Shown here one piece after another: positions 41,965-51,254 of a stretch of DNA of 64,000 bases (its first letter is position 1; every line of letters starts with the position of its first letter). Location of the stretch: NCBI RefSeq assembly GCF_001658025.2, contig NZ_CP014007.2:3596001-3660000 (forward strand), read 5' to 3'. The position numbers and the translations under genes are program-made. The notes under the pieces were generated by a model. The model was not told the origin of the DNA. It made no database searches and worked only from the letters and a program-made list of their open reading frames with translations. This DNA is from Kosakonia oryzae (lineage in GTDB: Bacteria; Pseudomonadota; Gammaproteobacteria; Enterobacterales; Enterobacteriaceae).

Positions 41965-42627
41965 TCACAGCGTGGCACGCCCAAAGGCCGCCAGCCAATC
42001 CTGTTCAAATTTCTCGACTGCCGCACTCACCGCCGGAGCAGCAATCATCTGCTGCGCCACATCCAGCGGCAAGGTAATCGATTCGCAGCCCGCCAGCAGG
42101 CAATCCAGCGCCTGGCGCGGTGTTTTAAAGCTCGCCGCCAGCACTTTCGACTGCGGCGCATGCAGCGTGAGCAGGCGCTGCAACTCCGTCACAGTCTGAA
42201 TTCCATCGCCGCCCTGCGCGTCCACACGGTTAACATACGGCGCGATATACTCCGCGCCCGCCAGCGCCGCCAGCAATCCCTGCGCTGCGCCGTAAACAGC
42301 AGTGCCGAGCGTCGGAATACCTTCCGCTTTTAAACACTTAATCGCCGCCAGCCCTTCAGCCGTCACCGGCACTTTCACCACCAGATCGGCCACCATTTGC
42401 CGCAGCTTACGCGCTTCGGCCACCATACCGGCAGCATCATTCGCCAGTACCTGGGCAAACAGCCGCCCGCGACCGTCCAGCGCCTCATGCAAGGCGGGCA
42501 GCAGTTTCTCAATCGGCATTGCGCCGCTGGCAACAATGCTGGGGTTTGTGGTTACGCCCGCCAGCGGGAAGATACGCGCCAGTTTCTTCACTGCCGCGAC
42601 ATCCGAGGTATCAAGATAGAGTTCCAT
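41965..42627 (-). CDS. fsaA: Fructose-6-phosphate aldolase
   Basis: This 220-residue TIM-barrel aldolase of the transaldolase family has the Schiff-base lysine Lys85 in [10 protein letters not shown]. It starts [10 protein letters not shown] as in E. coli. FSA-type enzymes cleave fructose-6-phosphate and 1-deoxy-fructose-6-phosphate. As I recall, recent work places it with the YbiW glycyl radical enzyme in a route from 1,5-anhydroglucitol-6-phosphate. It is divergent from ybiYW and shares their operator. Confidence 0.95.
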   Translation of the reverse strand: MELYLDTSDVAAVKKLARIFPLAGVTTNPSIVASGAMPIEKLLPALHEALDGRGRLFAQVLANDAAGMVAEARKLRQMVADLVVKVPVTAEGLAAIKCLKAEGIPTLGTAVYGAAQGLLAALAGAEYIAPYVNRVDAQGGDGIQTVTELQRLLTLHAPQSKVLAASFKTPRQALDCLLAGCESITLPLDVAQQMIAAPAVSAAVEKFEQDWLAAFGRATL

Positions 42628-42711
42628 CGTTTTCACCTGAAAGTGTGAGTTTTCGCATGCTTTAACGCTATCACGCAACAACCTGCCGAAGAGTTGACTT
42701 TTATCAAAATA

Positions 42712-42727
42712 ACTTTCATTCGAAAGT
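42712..42727. promoter_or_regulatory. Shared operator, copy 1 (fsaA / ybiYW)
   Basis: The sequence ACTTTCATTCGAAAGT is a 16-bp palindrome with perfect 6-bp arms. Its reverse complement ACTTTCGAATGAAAGT recurs with one or two changes before ybiV and ybiU. It lies between the divergent fsaA and ybiY starts, 36 bp from the ybiY ATG, so a repressor there could control both. Confidence 0.75.
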
Positions 42728-42762
42728 AATTTACTATTCATATGAAACAACGGAGGCAGGTT

Positions 42763-43662
42763 ATGATTTTCAATATTCAGCGCTATTCCACCCATGATGG
42801 CCCCGGCATTCGTACGGTGGTCTTTCTGAAGGGCTGTTCGCTGAGCTGCCGCTGGTGCCAGAACCCGGAAAGCCGCGCCCGTACGCGCGACCTGCTGTTT
42901 GATGAGCGTCTGTGCCTTGCCGGTTGCGATTTGTGTCAGCAGGCCGCGCCGCAGGTGATTGAGCGTGCGCTGAACGGTTTGCTGATCCACCGGGAAAAGT
43001 TAAACGATGCGCAGCTTAACGCCCTGGCCGATTGCTGCCCGACTCAGGCGCTGAGCGTCTGCGGTGAAACGCAAAGCGTTGATGAAATCATGGCCACAGT
43101 GCTGCGCGATAAACCCTTTTACCTGCGCAGCGGTGGCGGTATCACCCTTTCCGGCGGCGAACCGTTTATGAATCCGCAACTGGCGCAGGCGCTGCTGCAA
43201 AGCAGCCACCAGCAGGGTATTCATACAGCGGTGGAAACCTGCCTGCATGTGCCGTGGCGCTATATCGAACCTTCCCTGCCTTATGTGGATCTGTTTCTGG
43301 CGGATTTGAAGCACGTTGATGAGGCTGCGTTTCGCCAGTGGACCGGAGGATCAGCCAGGCGCGTGATCGACAATTTGAAACGGCTGGCGCAGGCGGGAAA
43401 AAAGATGACTATCCGCGTGCCGCTGATCCCCGGTTTTAACGCTGACGAAGCGTCAATCAAAGCCATTACCACCTTTGCCGCCGACGAGCTGAACGTCAGC
43501 GACATCCATTTTTTGCCTTATCACACGCTGGGCATGAACAAGTATCACCTGCTTGGCGAACCCTACACCGCCCCTGAAAAGCCGCTCGACGCCCCAGAAC
43601 TGCTGGCGTTTGCCGAGGATTTTGCCAGCCAGAAAGGGCTGACGGCGACATTACGAGGATAA
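42763..43662 (+). CDS. pflE: Glycyl-radical-enzyme activating protein YbiY (PflE)
   Basis: This is a 299-residue radical-SAM activase, starting at the ATG that follows GGAGG by 6 bp; E. coli YbiY has the same start ([15 protein letters not shown]). The CxxxCxxC motif is CSLSCRWC, and [11 protein letters not shown] is the GGE region. The Cys-rich insert after residue 50 ([15 protein letters not shown]) suggests extra iron-sulphur clusters. It installs the glycyl radical on YbiW, encoded 4 bp downstream. Confidence 0.94.
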   Translation: MIFNIQRYSTHDGPGIRTVVFLKGCSLSCRWCQNPESRARTRDLLFDERLCLAGCDLCQQAAPQVIERALNGLLIHREKLNDAQLNALADCCPTQALSVCGETQSVDEIMATVLRDKPFYLRSGGGITLSGGEPFMNPQLAQALLQSSHQQGIHTAVETCLHVPWRYIEPSLPYVDLFLADLKHVDEAAFRQWTGGSARRVIDNLKRLAQAGKKMTIRVPLIPGFNADEASIKAITTFAADELNVSDIHFLPYHTLGMNKYHLLGEPYTAPEKPLDAPELLAFAEDFASQKGLTATLRG

Positions 43663-43666
43663 CACC

Positions 43667-46099
43667 ATGACCACACTGCAACTGAACACGCTGACTGACC
43701 GCATCAAAGCGCATAAAACGGCGCTGGTCCACATCGTTAAACCGCCGGTCTGCACCGAGCGTGCCCGCCATTACACTCAGATTTATCGGCAGAATATGGA
43801 TAAACCGCTGCCGGTACGTCGCGCGCTGGCGCTGGCGCACCATCTGGCGCAGCGCACAATCTGGATCAAGCATGACGAGTTGATTATCGGCAACCAGGCC
43901 AGCGAAGTTCGCGCCGCACCGATCTTCCCGGAATACACCGTTTCGTGGATTGAAAAAGAGATCGACGAACTGGCGGATCGCCCCGGTGCCGGTTTTGCCG
44001 TCAGCGAACAGAACAAGCGCATACTGCATGAGATCTGCCCGTGGTGGCGCGGCCAGACGGTGCAGGATCGTTGCTACGGCATGTTTACCGACGAACAAAA
44101 AGCGCTGCTCGACACTGGCATTATTAAAGCCGAAGGCAATATGACCTCCGGTGATGCGCACCTCGCCGTCAACTTCCCGCTGCTGCTGGAGAAAGGGCTG
44201 GATGGTCTGCGGCACAAAGTGGATGAACGCCGCACGCGCATCAACCTGACGGTGCTTGACGATCTGCACGGTGACCAGTTCCTGAAAGCGATCGATATCG
44301 TGCTTGAGGCTGTGAGCCTGCATATTGAGCGCTTTGCCGATCTGGCGCGGAAAATGGCCGGTGCAGAAACGCGCCAAAGCCGCCGCGACGAACTGCTGGC
44401 GATGGCGGAAAACTGCCTGATTATTGCCCATGAACCGCCGAAAACTTTCTGGCAGGCGTTGCAGCTTTGCTACTTTATCCAGTTGATTTTGCAGATTGAA
44501 TCCAACGGCCACTCGGTCTCGTTCGGCCGCATGGATCAGTATCTTTATCCCTATTACCGCCGCGATGTTGAACTGCAGCAGTCGCTGCAACGGGAAGATG
44601 CCATCGAGCTGCTGCACAGTTGCTGGTTGAAGCTGCTGGAAGTGAACAAGATCCGTTCCGGCTCGCACTCGAAAGCGTCGGCGGGTAGCCCGCTGTACCA
44701 GAACGTCACTATCGGCGGGCAGCAATGGATTAACGGCGCAGCGCAGGATGCGGTAAACCCGCTGTCGTATGCGATCCTCGAATCCTGCGGTCGTCTGCGC
44801 TCCACGCAGCCGAACCTGAGCGTGCGTTACCACGCCGGGATGAGCAATGACTTCCTCGACGCCTGCGTGCAGGTGATCCGCTGCGGCTTCGGCATGCCAG
44901 CGTTCAATAACGACGAAATTGTGATCCCGGAATTTATCAAACTGGGCGTCGAAACGGCCGATGCCTACGACTATGCCGCGATTGGCTGCATCGAAACCGC
45001 GGTCGGCGGCAAATGGGGCTACCGCTGCACCGGCATGAGCTTTATCAACTTCGCCCGCGTGATGCTGGCCGCGCTGGAAGGCGGTCGCGATGCCACCAGC
45101 GGCAAGATCTTCCTGCCGCAGAGCAAAGCGCTTTCCGCCGGTAACTTTGCGGTATTTGATGAAGTGATGCAGGCGTGGGATCGGCAAATCCGCTATTACA
45201 CCCGTAAATCCATCGAGATCGAGTATGTCGTCGATACCATGCTGGAAGAGAACGTGCCGGATATTCTCTGCTCGGCGCTGGTTGACGACTGCATCGAACG
45301 GGCGAAAAGCATCAAACAGGGCGGCGCGAAATATGACTGGGTCTCCGGTTTACAGGTCGGGATCGCCAACCTCGGCAACAGCCTGGCGGCGGTGAAAAAA
45401 CTGGTCTTTGATCAGGGCGTAATCGGCCAGCAGCAACTGGCAGAAGCGCTGGCGGCGGATTTTGACGGCCTGACGCACGAACAACTGCGCCAGCGGCTGG
45501 TGAACAGCGCGCCGAAATACGGTAACGACGATGACAGCGTGGATAACCTGCTGGTGCGCGCCTATCAGACCTATATCGACGAGCTGAAACAGTACCATAA
45601 TCCGCGCTACGGTCGCGGCCCGATTGGCGGCAATTACTACGCCGGGACGTCGTCGATTTCCGCCAACGTGCCGTTTGGTGCCGCCACCATGGCAACGCCG
45701 GATGGCCGCAAAGCGCACACCCCGCTGGCGGAAGGCGCAAGTCCCGCTTCCGGTACCGATCATCTCGGCCCGACGGCGGTCATCAGTTCGGTGGGTAAAC
45801 TGCCGGTCGAAGCGATCCTCGGCGGCGTGCTGTTGAACCAGAAACTGAACCCGGCAACGCTGCAAAACGAGAGCGATAAGCAGAAACTGATGGTGCTGCT
45901 GCGCACCTTCTTTGAAGTGCATAAGGGCTGGCATATTCAGTACAACATTGTCTCGCGCGAGACGCTGCTGGAAGCGAAAAAGCATCCGGATCAGTACCGC
46001 GATTTAGTGGTGCGCGTAGCGGGTTACTCGGCGTTCTTCACCGCCCTGTCGCCGGATGCGCAGGACGATATTATCGCCCGTACCGAACACACCCTGTAA
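43667..46099 (+). CDS. pflF: Glycyl radical enzyme YbiW (PflF)
   Basis: This 810-residue enzyme has the same length as E. coli YbiW. It has the active-site Cys followed by Glu (IGCIETA, around residue 444) and the C-terminal glycyl radical loop RVAGYSAFF. The Cys-x-Glu arrangement is that of dehydratases rather than pyruvate formate-lyase, so the old formate-lyase name is misleading. My recollection is that YbiW acts on 1,5-anhydroglucitol-6-phosphate, giving 1-deoxy-fructose-6-phosphate for FSA; this should be checked. It is active only without oxygen. Confidence 0.93.
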   Translation: MTTLQLNTLTDRIKAHKTALVHIVKPPVCTERARHYTQIYRQNMDKPLPVRRALALAHHLAQRTIWIKHDELIIGNQASEVRAAPIFPEYTVSWIEKEIDELADRPGAGFAVSEQNKRILHEICPWWRGQTVQDRCYGMFTDEQKALLDTGIIKAEGNMTSGDAHLAVNFPLLLEKGLDGLRHKVDERRTRINLTVLDDLHGDQFLKAIDIVLEAVSLHIERFADLARKMAGAETRQSRRDELLAMAENCLIIAHEPPKTFWQALQLCYFIQLILQIESNGHSVSFGRMDQYLYPYYRRDVELQQSLQREDAIELLHSCWLKLLEVNKIRSGSHSKASAGSPLYQNVTIGGQQWINGAAQDAVNPLSYAILESCGRLRSTQPNLSVRYHAGMSNDFLDACVQVIRCGFGMPAFNNDEIVIPEFIKLGVETADAYDYAAIGCIETAVGGKWGYRCTGMSFINFARVMLAALEGGRDATSGKIFLPQSKALSAGNFAVFDEVMQAWDRQIRYYTRKSIEIEYVVDTMLEENVPDILCSALVDDCIERAKSIKQGGAKYDWVSGLQVGIANLGNSLAAVKKLVFDQGVIGQQQLAEALAADFDGLTHEQLRQRLVNSAPKYGNDDDSVDNLLVRAYQTYIDELKQYHNPRYGRGPIGGNYYAGTSSISANVPFGAATMATPDGRKAHTPLAEGASPASGTDHLGPTAVISSVGKLPVEAILGGVLLNQKLNPATLQNESDKQKLMVLLRTFFEVHKGWHIQYNIVSRETLLEAKKHPDQYRDLVVRVAGYSAFFTALSPDAQDDIIARTEHTL

Positions 46100-46103
46100 G
46101 GTG

Positions 46104-46135
46104 ATTGCCGGACGGCGCTACGCTTGTCCGGCAAT
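46104..46135. repeat. REP-type palindrome after ybiW
   Basis: The arms ATTGCCGGACGGCG and CGCTTGTCCGGCAAT form a strong hairpin right after the ybiW stop. It may stabilise the 3' end of the ybiYW message. Confidence 0.75.
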
Positions 46136-46207
46136 ATACATAACGCCGCTACCGGTACTCCCTTCCCCTTTAACCTATGGATTGTGAATGGCAGGATGGC
46201 GCGCCGC

Positions 46208-46242
46208 CGCAGCCAACGCACCTGCGGTTCGAAAGACGACGG
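46208..46242. repeat. Fragment of the 133-bp intergenic repeat
   Basis: This sequence starts CCGCAGCCAACGCACCTGCGG and continues to GAAAGACGACGG. The same core occurs in each of the five tandem copies at 53985-54615. It abuts the second copy of the shared operator. Confidence 0.65.
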
Positions 46243-46245
46243 TTT

Positions 46246-46261
46246 ACTTTCGAATGAAATA
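46246..46261. promoter_or_regulatory. Shared operator, copy 2 (ybiV)
   Basis: ACTTTCGAATGAAATA is near-identical to copy 1 in reverse complement, and 70 bp before the ybiV ATG. Confidence 0.7.
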
Positions 46262-46330
46262 AAATTTGTGCATCAGCTCACATTGTCTCTAGAATATTGT
46301 TCGTTACAAAAATATTCAGGAGCGCAGTAT

Positions 46331-47146
46331 ATGACCGTCAAAGTTATCGTCACTGATATGGACGGAACTTTCCTTGATGACGCCAAGCAGTACGATCGCA
46401 CGCGGTTTATGGCGCAATTCCAGCAACTTCAGCAGCGCGGTATTGAGTTTGTGGTCGCCAGCGGCAACCAGTATTACCAGCTAATCTCCTTCTTCCCGGA
46501 GCTGAAAGAGACGATTTGTTTCGTCGCCGAAAGCGGCGCGCTGGTGTATGAACATGGCCAGCAACTGTTCCACGGTGAGTTGACCCGTCACGAAGCGCAG
46601 GTCGTCATTGGCGAACTGTTAAAAGACAGCAGCCTGAACTTTGTCGCCTGCGGGCTGGAAAGCGCCTACGTAAGCGAGAACGCCCCGGCCGAATTTGTCG
46701 ATCTGATGTCAAAGCACTACTACCGTTTAAAACCGGTGCGCGATTTCCAGAAGATTGACGACACGCTGTTTAAGTTCTCGCTGAACTTACCTGACAGCGA
46801 GATTCCGCAGTTGATCGATAAACTGCATGTCTCGCTTGATGGCATTATGAAGCCGGTCACCAGCGGTTTTGGCTTCGTTGATTTGATTATCCCCGGCCTG
46901 CATAAAGCCAACGGCATTACCCGCCTGCTTAAACGCTGGGGAGTGTCACCGCAGCAGTGCGTCACCATTGGCGACAGCGGTAATGACGCTGAAATGCTGC
47001 GGATGACGGAGTTCTCCTTCGCCATGGGCAACGCCGGTGATGCCATTAAAGCCATCGCCCGCCATCAGACCGATGACAACAATCATCAGGGCGCGCTGAA
47101 TGTGATTCAGGCCGTGCTCGATAATACCGCACCGTTCGACCGCTAA
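46331..47146 (+). CDS. ybiV: Sugar phosphatase YbiV (HAD family, Cof-type)
   Basis: This 271-residue HAD phosphatase has motif [12 protein letters not shown], motif II in VVASGNQ, and the late [10 protein letters not shown] motif. The start [12 protein letters not shown] fits E. coli YbiV and follows AGGAG. Known YbiV hydrolyses sugar phosphates. Here it shares an operator with fsaA-ybiYW and ybiU, so it may remove dead-end phosphates in that pathway (inference). Confidence 0.95.
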   Translation: MTVKVIVTDMDGTFLDDAKQYDRTRFMAQFQQLQQRGIEFVVASGNQYYQLISFFPELKETICFVAESGALVYEHGQQLFHGELTRHEAQVVIGELLKDSSLNFVACGLESAYVSENAPAEFVDLMSKHYYRLKPVRDFQKIDDTLFKFSLNLPDSEIPQLIDKLHVSLDGIMKPVTSGFGFVDLIIPGLHKANGITRLLKRWGVSPQQCVTIGDSGNDAEMLRMTEFSFAMGNAGDAIKAIARHQTDDNNHQGALNVIQAVLDNTAPFDR

Positions 47147-47281
47147 TCTCCCGCTGGAGCGCCCGCTCCAGCTTTTCCCCTGCCCCTGCTCTTCTCTCTT
47201 TTTTCCCTTTGTGCTGCTCATCAAATTTTTAAACTTGCATTAACTTATTTTTAACTTAGATTATCACTTGTAAGTTTAATT

Positions 47282-47297
47282 TCTTTCGAATGAAAGT
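47282..47297. promoter_or_regulatory. Shared operator, copy 3 (ybiU)
   Basis: TCTTTCGAATGAAAGT differs from the reverse complement of copy 1 at one base. It ends 12 bp before the ybiU ATG and overlaps its ribosome-site region, so a bound protein would block both transcription and, if on RNA, nothing; DNA repression is the simplest reading. Confidence 0.72.
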
Positions 47298-47309
47298 TGA
47301 GAGGTTCAC

Positions 47310-48569
47310 ATGACGTTTACCAGCGAGACCTTGCCTGCCGATCACAAAGCGTCGATTCGTCAGATGAAACAGGCACTGCGCGCGCAGATCGGCGACGTGC
47401 AAAGCGTCTTTAACCGCCTGAGCGAGCAGATTGCCACCCGTGTCGCAGAGATCAAAGCGCTGCAAGCGCGCGGCGAATCGGTCTGGCCACAAATCCCTTA
47501 CGCCGATATTGCGCAGGGCCGCGTTAGCGACGCGCAGCGGGCGCTGATTAAACAGCGCGGTTGCGCGGTGATCAAAGGCCACTTCCCGCGCGATCGGGCG
47601 CTGGGCTGGGATCGAGCAATGCTGGATTATCTCGACGCCAACCATTTTGACGATGTGTATAAAGGCCCGGGCGACAGCTTCTTCGGCACGCTGGAAGCGT
47701 CGCGCCCGGAAATCTACCCGATTTACTGGTCGCAGGCGCAGATGCAGGCGCGGCAGAGCAATGAAATGGCGGCGGTGCAATCGTTCCTCAATCGCCTGTG
47801 GCGTTTCGAAAGCGAAGGCCGCCAGTGGTTCGACCCGGATGTCAGCGTCATCTACCCGGATCGCATCCGCCGCCGCCCGCCGGGTACCACCTCAAAAGGG
47901 CTTGGCGCGCATACCGATTCCGGCGCGCTGGAGCGCTGGTTACTGCCCGCTTACCAGCGCGTGTTCGCCAACGTGTTTAACGGCAAACTGGAAGAGTACG
48001 ATCCATGGGATGCCGCGCATCGCACCGAGGTGGAAGAGTACACGGTGGATAACACCACCAAATGCTCGGTGTTCCGCACCTTCCAGGGCTGGACGGCGCT
48101 GTCGGACATGATCCCCGGCCAGGGATTGCTGCACGTGGTGCCGATCCCGGAGGCGATGGCGTATATCCTGCTGCGTCCGCTGCTTGACGATGTGCCGGAG
48201 GATGAGCTGTGCGGCGTCGCGCCGGGCCGCGTTCTGCCGGTTTCAGAGAAGTGGCACCCGCTGCTGATTGAGGCGCTGAGCAGCATTCCGGCGCTGGAAG
48301 CCGGTGATTCCGTGTGGTGGCACTGCGATGTTATCCACTCGGTCGCGCCGGTGGAAAACCAGCAGGGCTGGGGGAACGTGATGTATATCCCCGCCGCGCC
48401 GCTGTGCGAGAAGAACCTCGCCTATGCCCGCAAGGTGAAAGTGGCGCTGGAGCACGGCGCATCGCCGGGGGATTTCCCGCGCGAGAACTACGAAAGCGAC
48501 TGGACAGGCCGCTTTACGCTTGCTGATCTGAATGCGCATGGTAAACGCGCGCTGGGTATCGACGTTTAA
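47310..48569 (+). CDS. ybiU: YbiU, DUF1479 protein (2-oxoglutarate/iron dioxygenase-like)
   Basis: This 419-residue protein matches E. coli YbiU throughout. The family is thought to be a non-haem iron dioxygenase-like jelly-roll; candidate metal ligands are the His and Asp in LGAHTDSGALE and the late His in WWHCDVIHSVAP. The substrate is not known. A shared operator links it to fsaA-ybiYW and ybiV. Its 3' end overlaps the convergent lacI-type gene by 4 bp. Confidence 0.92.
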   Translation: MTFTSETLPADHKASIRQMKQALRAQIGDVQSVFNRLSEQIATRVAEIKALQARGESVWPQIPYADIAQGRVSDAQRALIKQRGCAVIKGHFPRDRALGWDRAMLDYLDANHFDDVYKGPGDSFFGTLEASRPEIYPIYWSQAQMQARQSNEMAAVQSFLNRLWRFESEGRQWFDPDVSVIYPDRIRRRPPGTTSKGLGAHTDSGALERWLLPAYQRVFANVFNGKLEEYDPWDAAHRTEVEEYTVDNTTKCSVFRTFQGWTALSDMIPGQGLLHVVPIPEAMAYILLRPLLDDVPEDELCGVAPGRVLPVSEKWHPLLIEALSSIPALEAGDSVWWHCDVIHSVAPVENQQGWGNVMYIPAAPLCEKNLAYARKVKVALEHGASPGDFPRENYESDWTGRFTLADLNAHGKRALGIDV

Positions 48570-49639
48570 GCGTCGTATAGCCCCTGCCATTCAACGGCGG
48601 TGCGTTGCTGTCCCGAACGTATCCGCCGTACCGATTCCCGCACCACCAGCGTGCCGTTCAACAGCAGCGAACCGATCGCCGCCTGTGGACGAATCAACCG
48701 CTGCTGCAACAGATGCACCGCTTCAACGCCCAGTTCATCGCGCGGAACATGCACCGCCGTCAGTGGAACATCCTGAATGGCCGCCAGGTTAAAGGCATCG
48801 ATACTCATCACCGAGATATCCTGCGGCACGCGCAAACCGCGCTGCTGCAACGCGCGCACCGTGCCTTCCGCCATAAAATCCCCGCTGACGAGAAAAGCCG
48901 TGGGCGGCACATTATGCGCCGGGTCATCCAGCCATTCGCCCACTCGCTGCTGCGCTTCGCGAGCGCTGAAACTGGGAACCGTGATCAAATTGCGCTTGCT
49001 GTTAAAGCGCAAATTCTCTTGCAGCCAGGCATCTTTGATCCCCGCCAGCCGCAGATCCATGGTGTAGCGGCGCAGGCACATCACCGTCACCACGTCGCGG
49101 TGGCCCATATCAAACAGATATCGTGCGGCAAATTCGCCAATCGTGCGGTGATCCGGCGCGATCGACGGTAGACGCATCCGCCTGTCGCGGCAGTTGATCA
49201 ATACGCAGGGTTTACCGCTCTCTGCTGCCAGATCGTGAATGTGCGGATCGTCAATGCCGAGCAGGATTGCGGCCTGCGTTTCTGCAGCCTGCATCCTGCC
49301 AAGAAACGTGCCGGCGTCGCTGTCCAGCTCCTCCAGCGCACAATAGCGCAGCCGTACTTCGTGAGAATCGAGCGCTTTGTTGATGCTCTGGATCACGCGG
49401 TAATAAAAGATGTCGGACCGCTCATCAAAAGCGCGCTGCGGCGCAAAAACCACCAGGTTATTCAGCAACAGACGCCCGGCAGCAATGCCCTCCATTACGC
49501 CCAGCTCACGGGCGCAGGCGAGCACCGCGCTTCGTGCCTGCTCGCTGGTGTTTGCTTTACCGGCCAGCACGCGTGAAACGGTACTGGTAGACAGGTTGGT
49601 GCGGCGGGCAATTTCACTGATTTTTAGCTTTTTATCCAT
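48566..49639 (-). CDS. LacI-family transcriptional regulator
   Basis: This 357-residue repressor (start MDKKLKISEIARRTNLSTST) has the LacI HTH and hinge at residues 3-50 (STSTVSRVLAGKANTSEQAR), followed by a periplasmic-binding-protein-like sensor domain with GHRDVVTVM and SVMSIDAFNLA. The frame is open six codons further upstream. It is divergent from the MFS/GH31 operon and most likely controls it. The ligand is unknown; a sugar or sugar acid is expected from the neighbours. Confidence 0.93.
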   Translation of the reverse strand: MDKKLKISEIARRTNLSTSTVSRVLAGKANTSEQARSAVLACARELGVMEGIAAGRLLLNNLVVFAPQRAFDERSDIFYYRVIQSINKALDSHEVRLRYCALEELDSDAGTFLGRMQAAETQAAILLGIDDPHIHDLAAESGKPCVLINCRDRRMRLPSIAPDHRTIGEFAARYLFDMGHRDVVTVMCLRRYTMDLRLAGIKDAWLQENLRFNSKRNLITVPSFSAREAQQRVGEWLDDPAHNVPPTAFLVSGDFMAEGTVRALQQRGLRVPQDISVMSIDAFNLAAIQDVPLTAVHVPRDELGVEAVHLLQQRLIRPQAAIGSLLLNGTLVVRESVRRIRSGQQRTAVEWQGLYDA

Positions 49640-49937
49640 TCTGTGATCTCGCTCCATTTGCTGAATGGGAAAATTTTCATGAGCCCTAAACCTTGTTATT
49701 CATGGCATGAATGAGAGTTTGCCGCATATCTGCCGTCACTGATGAGAATCCTTGCACAAAATCCGCTTTAGCGGCGCATTTTTCTCACCTAACGTAAACC
49801 TGTCGTACAACTTCCATACTAGTTGTATGCATTTTGATGGCAAAAAACGAAAAAAATCTTCTGGCGAACCATTTCGGTATAACAAATCCGCAAGGCTCGC
49901 CCCCGACTTCCCTACAAAACGATGTGCGGAGAAAAGA
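49640..49937. promoter_or_regulatory. Divergent lacI / MFS-GH31 control region with palindromes
   Basis: This 298-bp gap has no gene. It contains several inverted repeats: GAAAATTTTC (49669-49678), ATTCATG-G-CATGAAT (49698-49712), and TACAACT/AGTTGTA with an 8-bp spacer (49806-49827). These are candidate operators for the LacI regulator and possibly a second regulator. The MFS gene has GGAG 6 bp before its ATG. Confidence 0.5.
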
Positions 49938-51239
49938 ATGAGCCAGGGAATCAACAATGAAATGGCGGCCAGTAAGAGCCGCCGGATAGTGAAAAAATTA
50001 CGCTGGTGGATGCTGGTGCTGTTTTTATTCGGCGTGACGGTGAACTACATCACCCGTAACTCGCTGGGCATTCTGGCGCCGGAACTGAAAAGCAGCCTCG
50101 GCATCACCACCGAACAGTACTCGTGGATTGTCGGCGCCTTTCAGCTCGCTTACACCATTTTCCAGCCATTGTGTGGCTGGCTGATTGATGTCATCGGCCT
50201 GAAAGTCGGCTTTATGATGTGCGCCATTATCTGGGCGCTGGCCTGTATTTTCCACGCTGGCGCGGCCAACTGGGTACATCTGGCGCTCCTGCGCTTCACC
50301 ATGGGCGCATCGGAAGCGGCTGCCACGCCGGCCAACGCCAAAACCATCGGCGAGTGGTTCCCGAAAGCGGAGCGCCCGGTCGCTGCGGGCTGGGCGGGCG
50401 TCGGTTTCTCGATTGGCGCGATGCTGGCACCGCCGATTATCTACTTCGCGCATGCTTCGTTTGGCTGGCAGGGCGCGTTTATGTTTACCGGCATGCTGGC
50501 GCTGGTGTGGGTCATTTTGTGGTGGGCGTTTTACCATAATCCGGATAAACACCCGAACCTGAGCAAGGACGAGCTGACCTTTATTCAGCAGGATAACGAA
50601 CCGCCAGCGGTGAAACTCCCCTTCTTCACTGCGCTGAAAACCGTATCGAAAAACAAGCGCTTTTACGGTATTGCCATTCCCGCTTTTATGGCGGAACCGG
50701 CATGGGCGGTGCTGAGTTTCTGGGTGCCGCTCTATCTGGCGAAAGAGCATGGCATGGATCTGAAGCAGATTGCGATGTTCGCATGGTTGCCGTTCCTCGC
50801 CGCTGACCTCGGCAGCGTGGCGAGCGGTTATCTGACCAAACTCTATACCCGCTGGTTTGGCTGCACCCGCGTGAACTCGGTGGTGGCCAGCTCCGTGACC
50901 GGTGCATTCCTGATGATTTCGCTGGCCGTGGTTGCCATCACGCGCGATCCCTACATCACCATTGTGTTGATCTCGATTGGCGGTTTTGGTCATCAGATCA
51001 TCTCCTGCATGTTGAGCGCGCTGGTGGTCGAGTCCTTCGATAAAGGACAGATGGCGACGGTAAACGGCATGCGCGGCTCGGCGGCGTGGATCGCCAGCTT
51101 CCTCTTTTCACTGCTGATCGGCGTAACCGCCGACAAGATTGGCTTCAATCCGCTGTTTATTGCCATGGGTTTCTTTGACCTGATTGGTGCTCTGTTCCTG
51201 GTGGCATTTATTGCTGAACGTCGCGCTAAACGCGCCTGA
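49938..51239 (+). CDS. MFS transporter of the anion:cation symporter (ExuT-like) family
   Basis: This 433-residue permease has 12 predicted membrane helices. The first helix (WWMLVLFLFGVTVNYITRNSLGILAPEL) resembles the hexuronate and aldonate transporters ExuT and GudP, with the family's early Tyr/Arg pattern. It likely takes up a sugar acid or glycoside. The start is chosen by its ribosome site; the upstream open frame has none. GH31 follows 15 bp later. Confidence 0.9.
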   Translation: MSQGINNEMAASKSRRIVKKLRWWMLVLFLFGVTVNYITRNSLGILAPELKSSLGITTEQYSWIVGAFQLAYTIFQPLCGWLIDVIGLKVGFMMCAIIWALACIFHAGAANWVHLALLRFTMGASEAAATPANAKTIGEWFPKAERPVAAGWAGVGFSIGAMLAPPIIYFAHASFGWQGAFMFTGMLALVWVILWWAFYHNPDKHPNLSKDELTFIQQDNEPPAVKLPFFTALKTVSKNKRFYGIAIPAFMAEPAWAVLSFWVPLYLAKEHGMDLKQIAMFAWLPFLAADLGSVASGYLTKLYTRWFGCTRVNSVVASSVTGAFLMISLAVVAITRDPYITIVLISIGGFGHQIISCMLSALVVESFDKGQMATVNGMRGSAAWIASFLFSLLIGVTADKIGFNPLFIAMGFFDLIGALFLVAFIAERRAKRA

Positions 51240-51254
51240 TTGTGGATCGTTGAA

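Noticed and set aside
42639-42660. CRP-like site before fsaA (TGTGAG...)
   Set aside because: Only one half-site is good; the other arm does not match TCACA.
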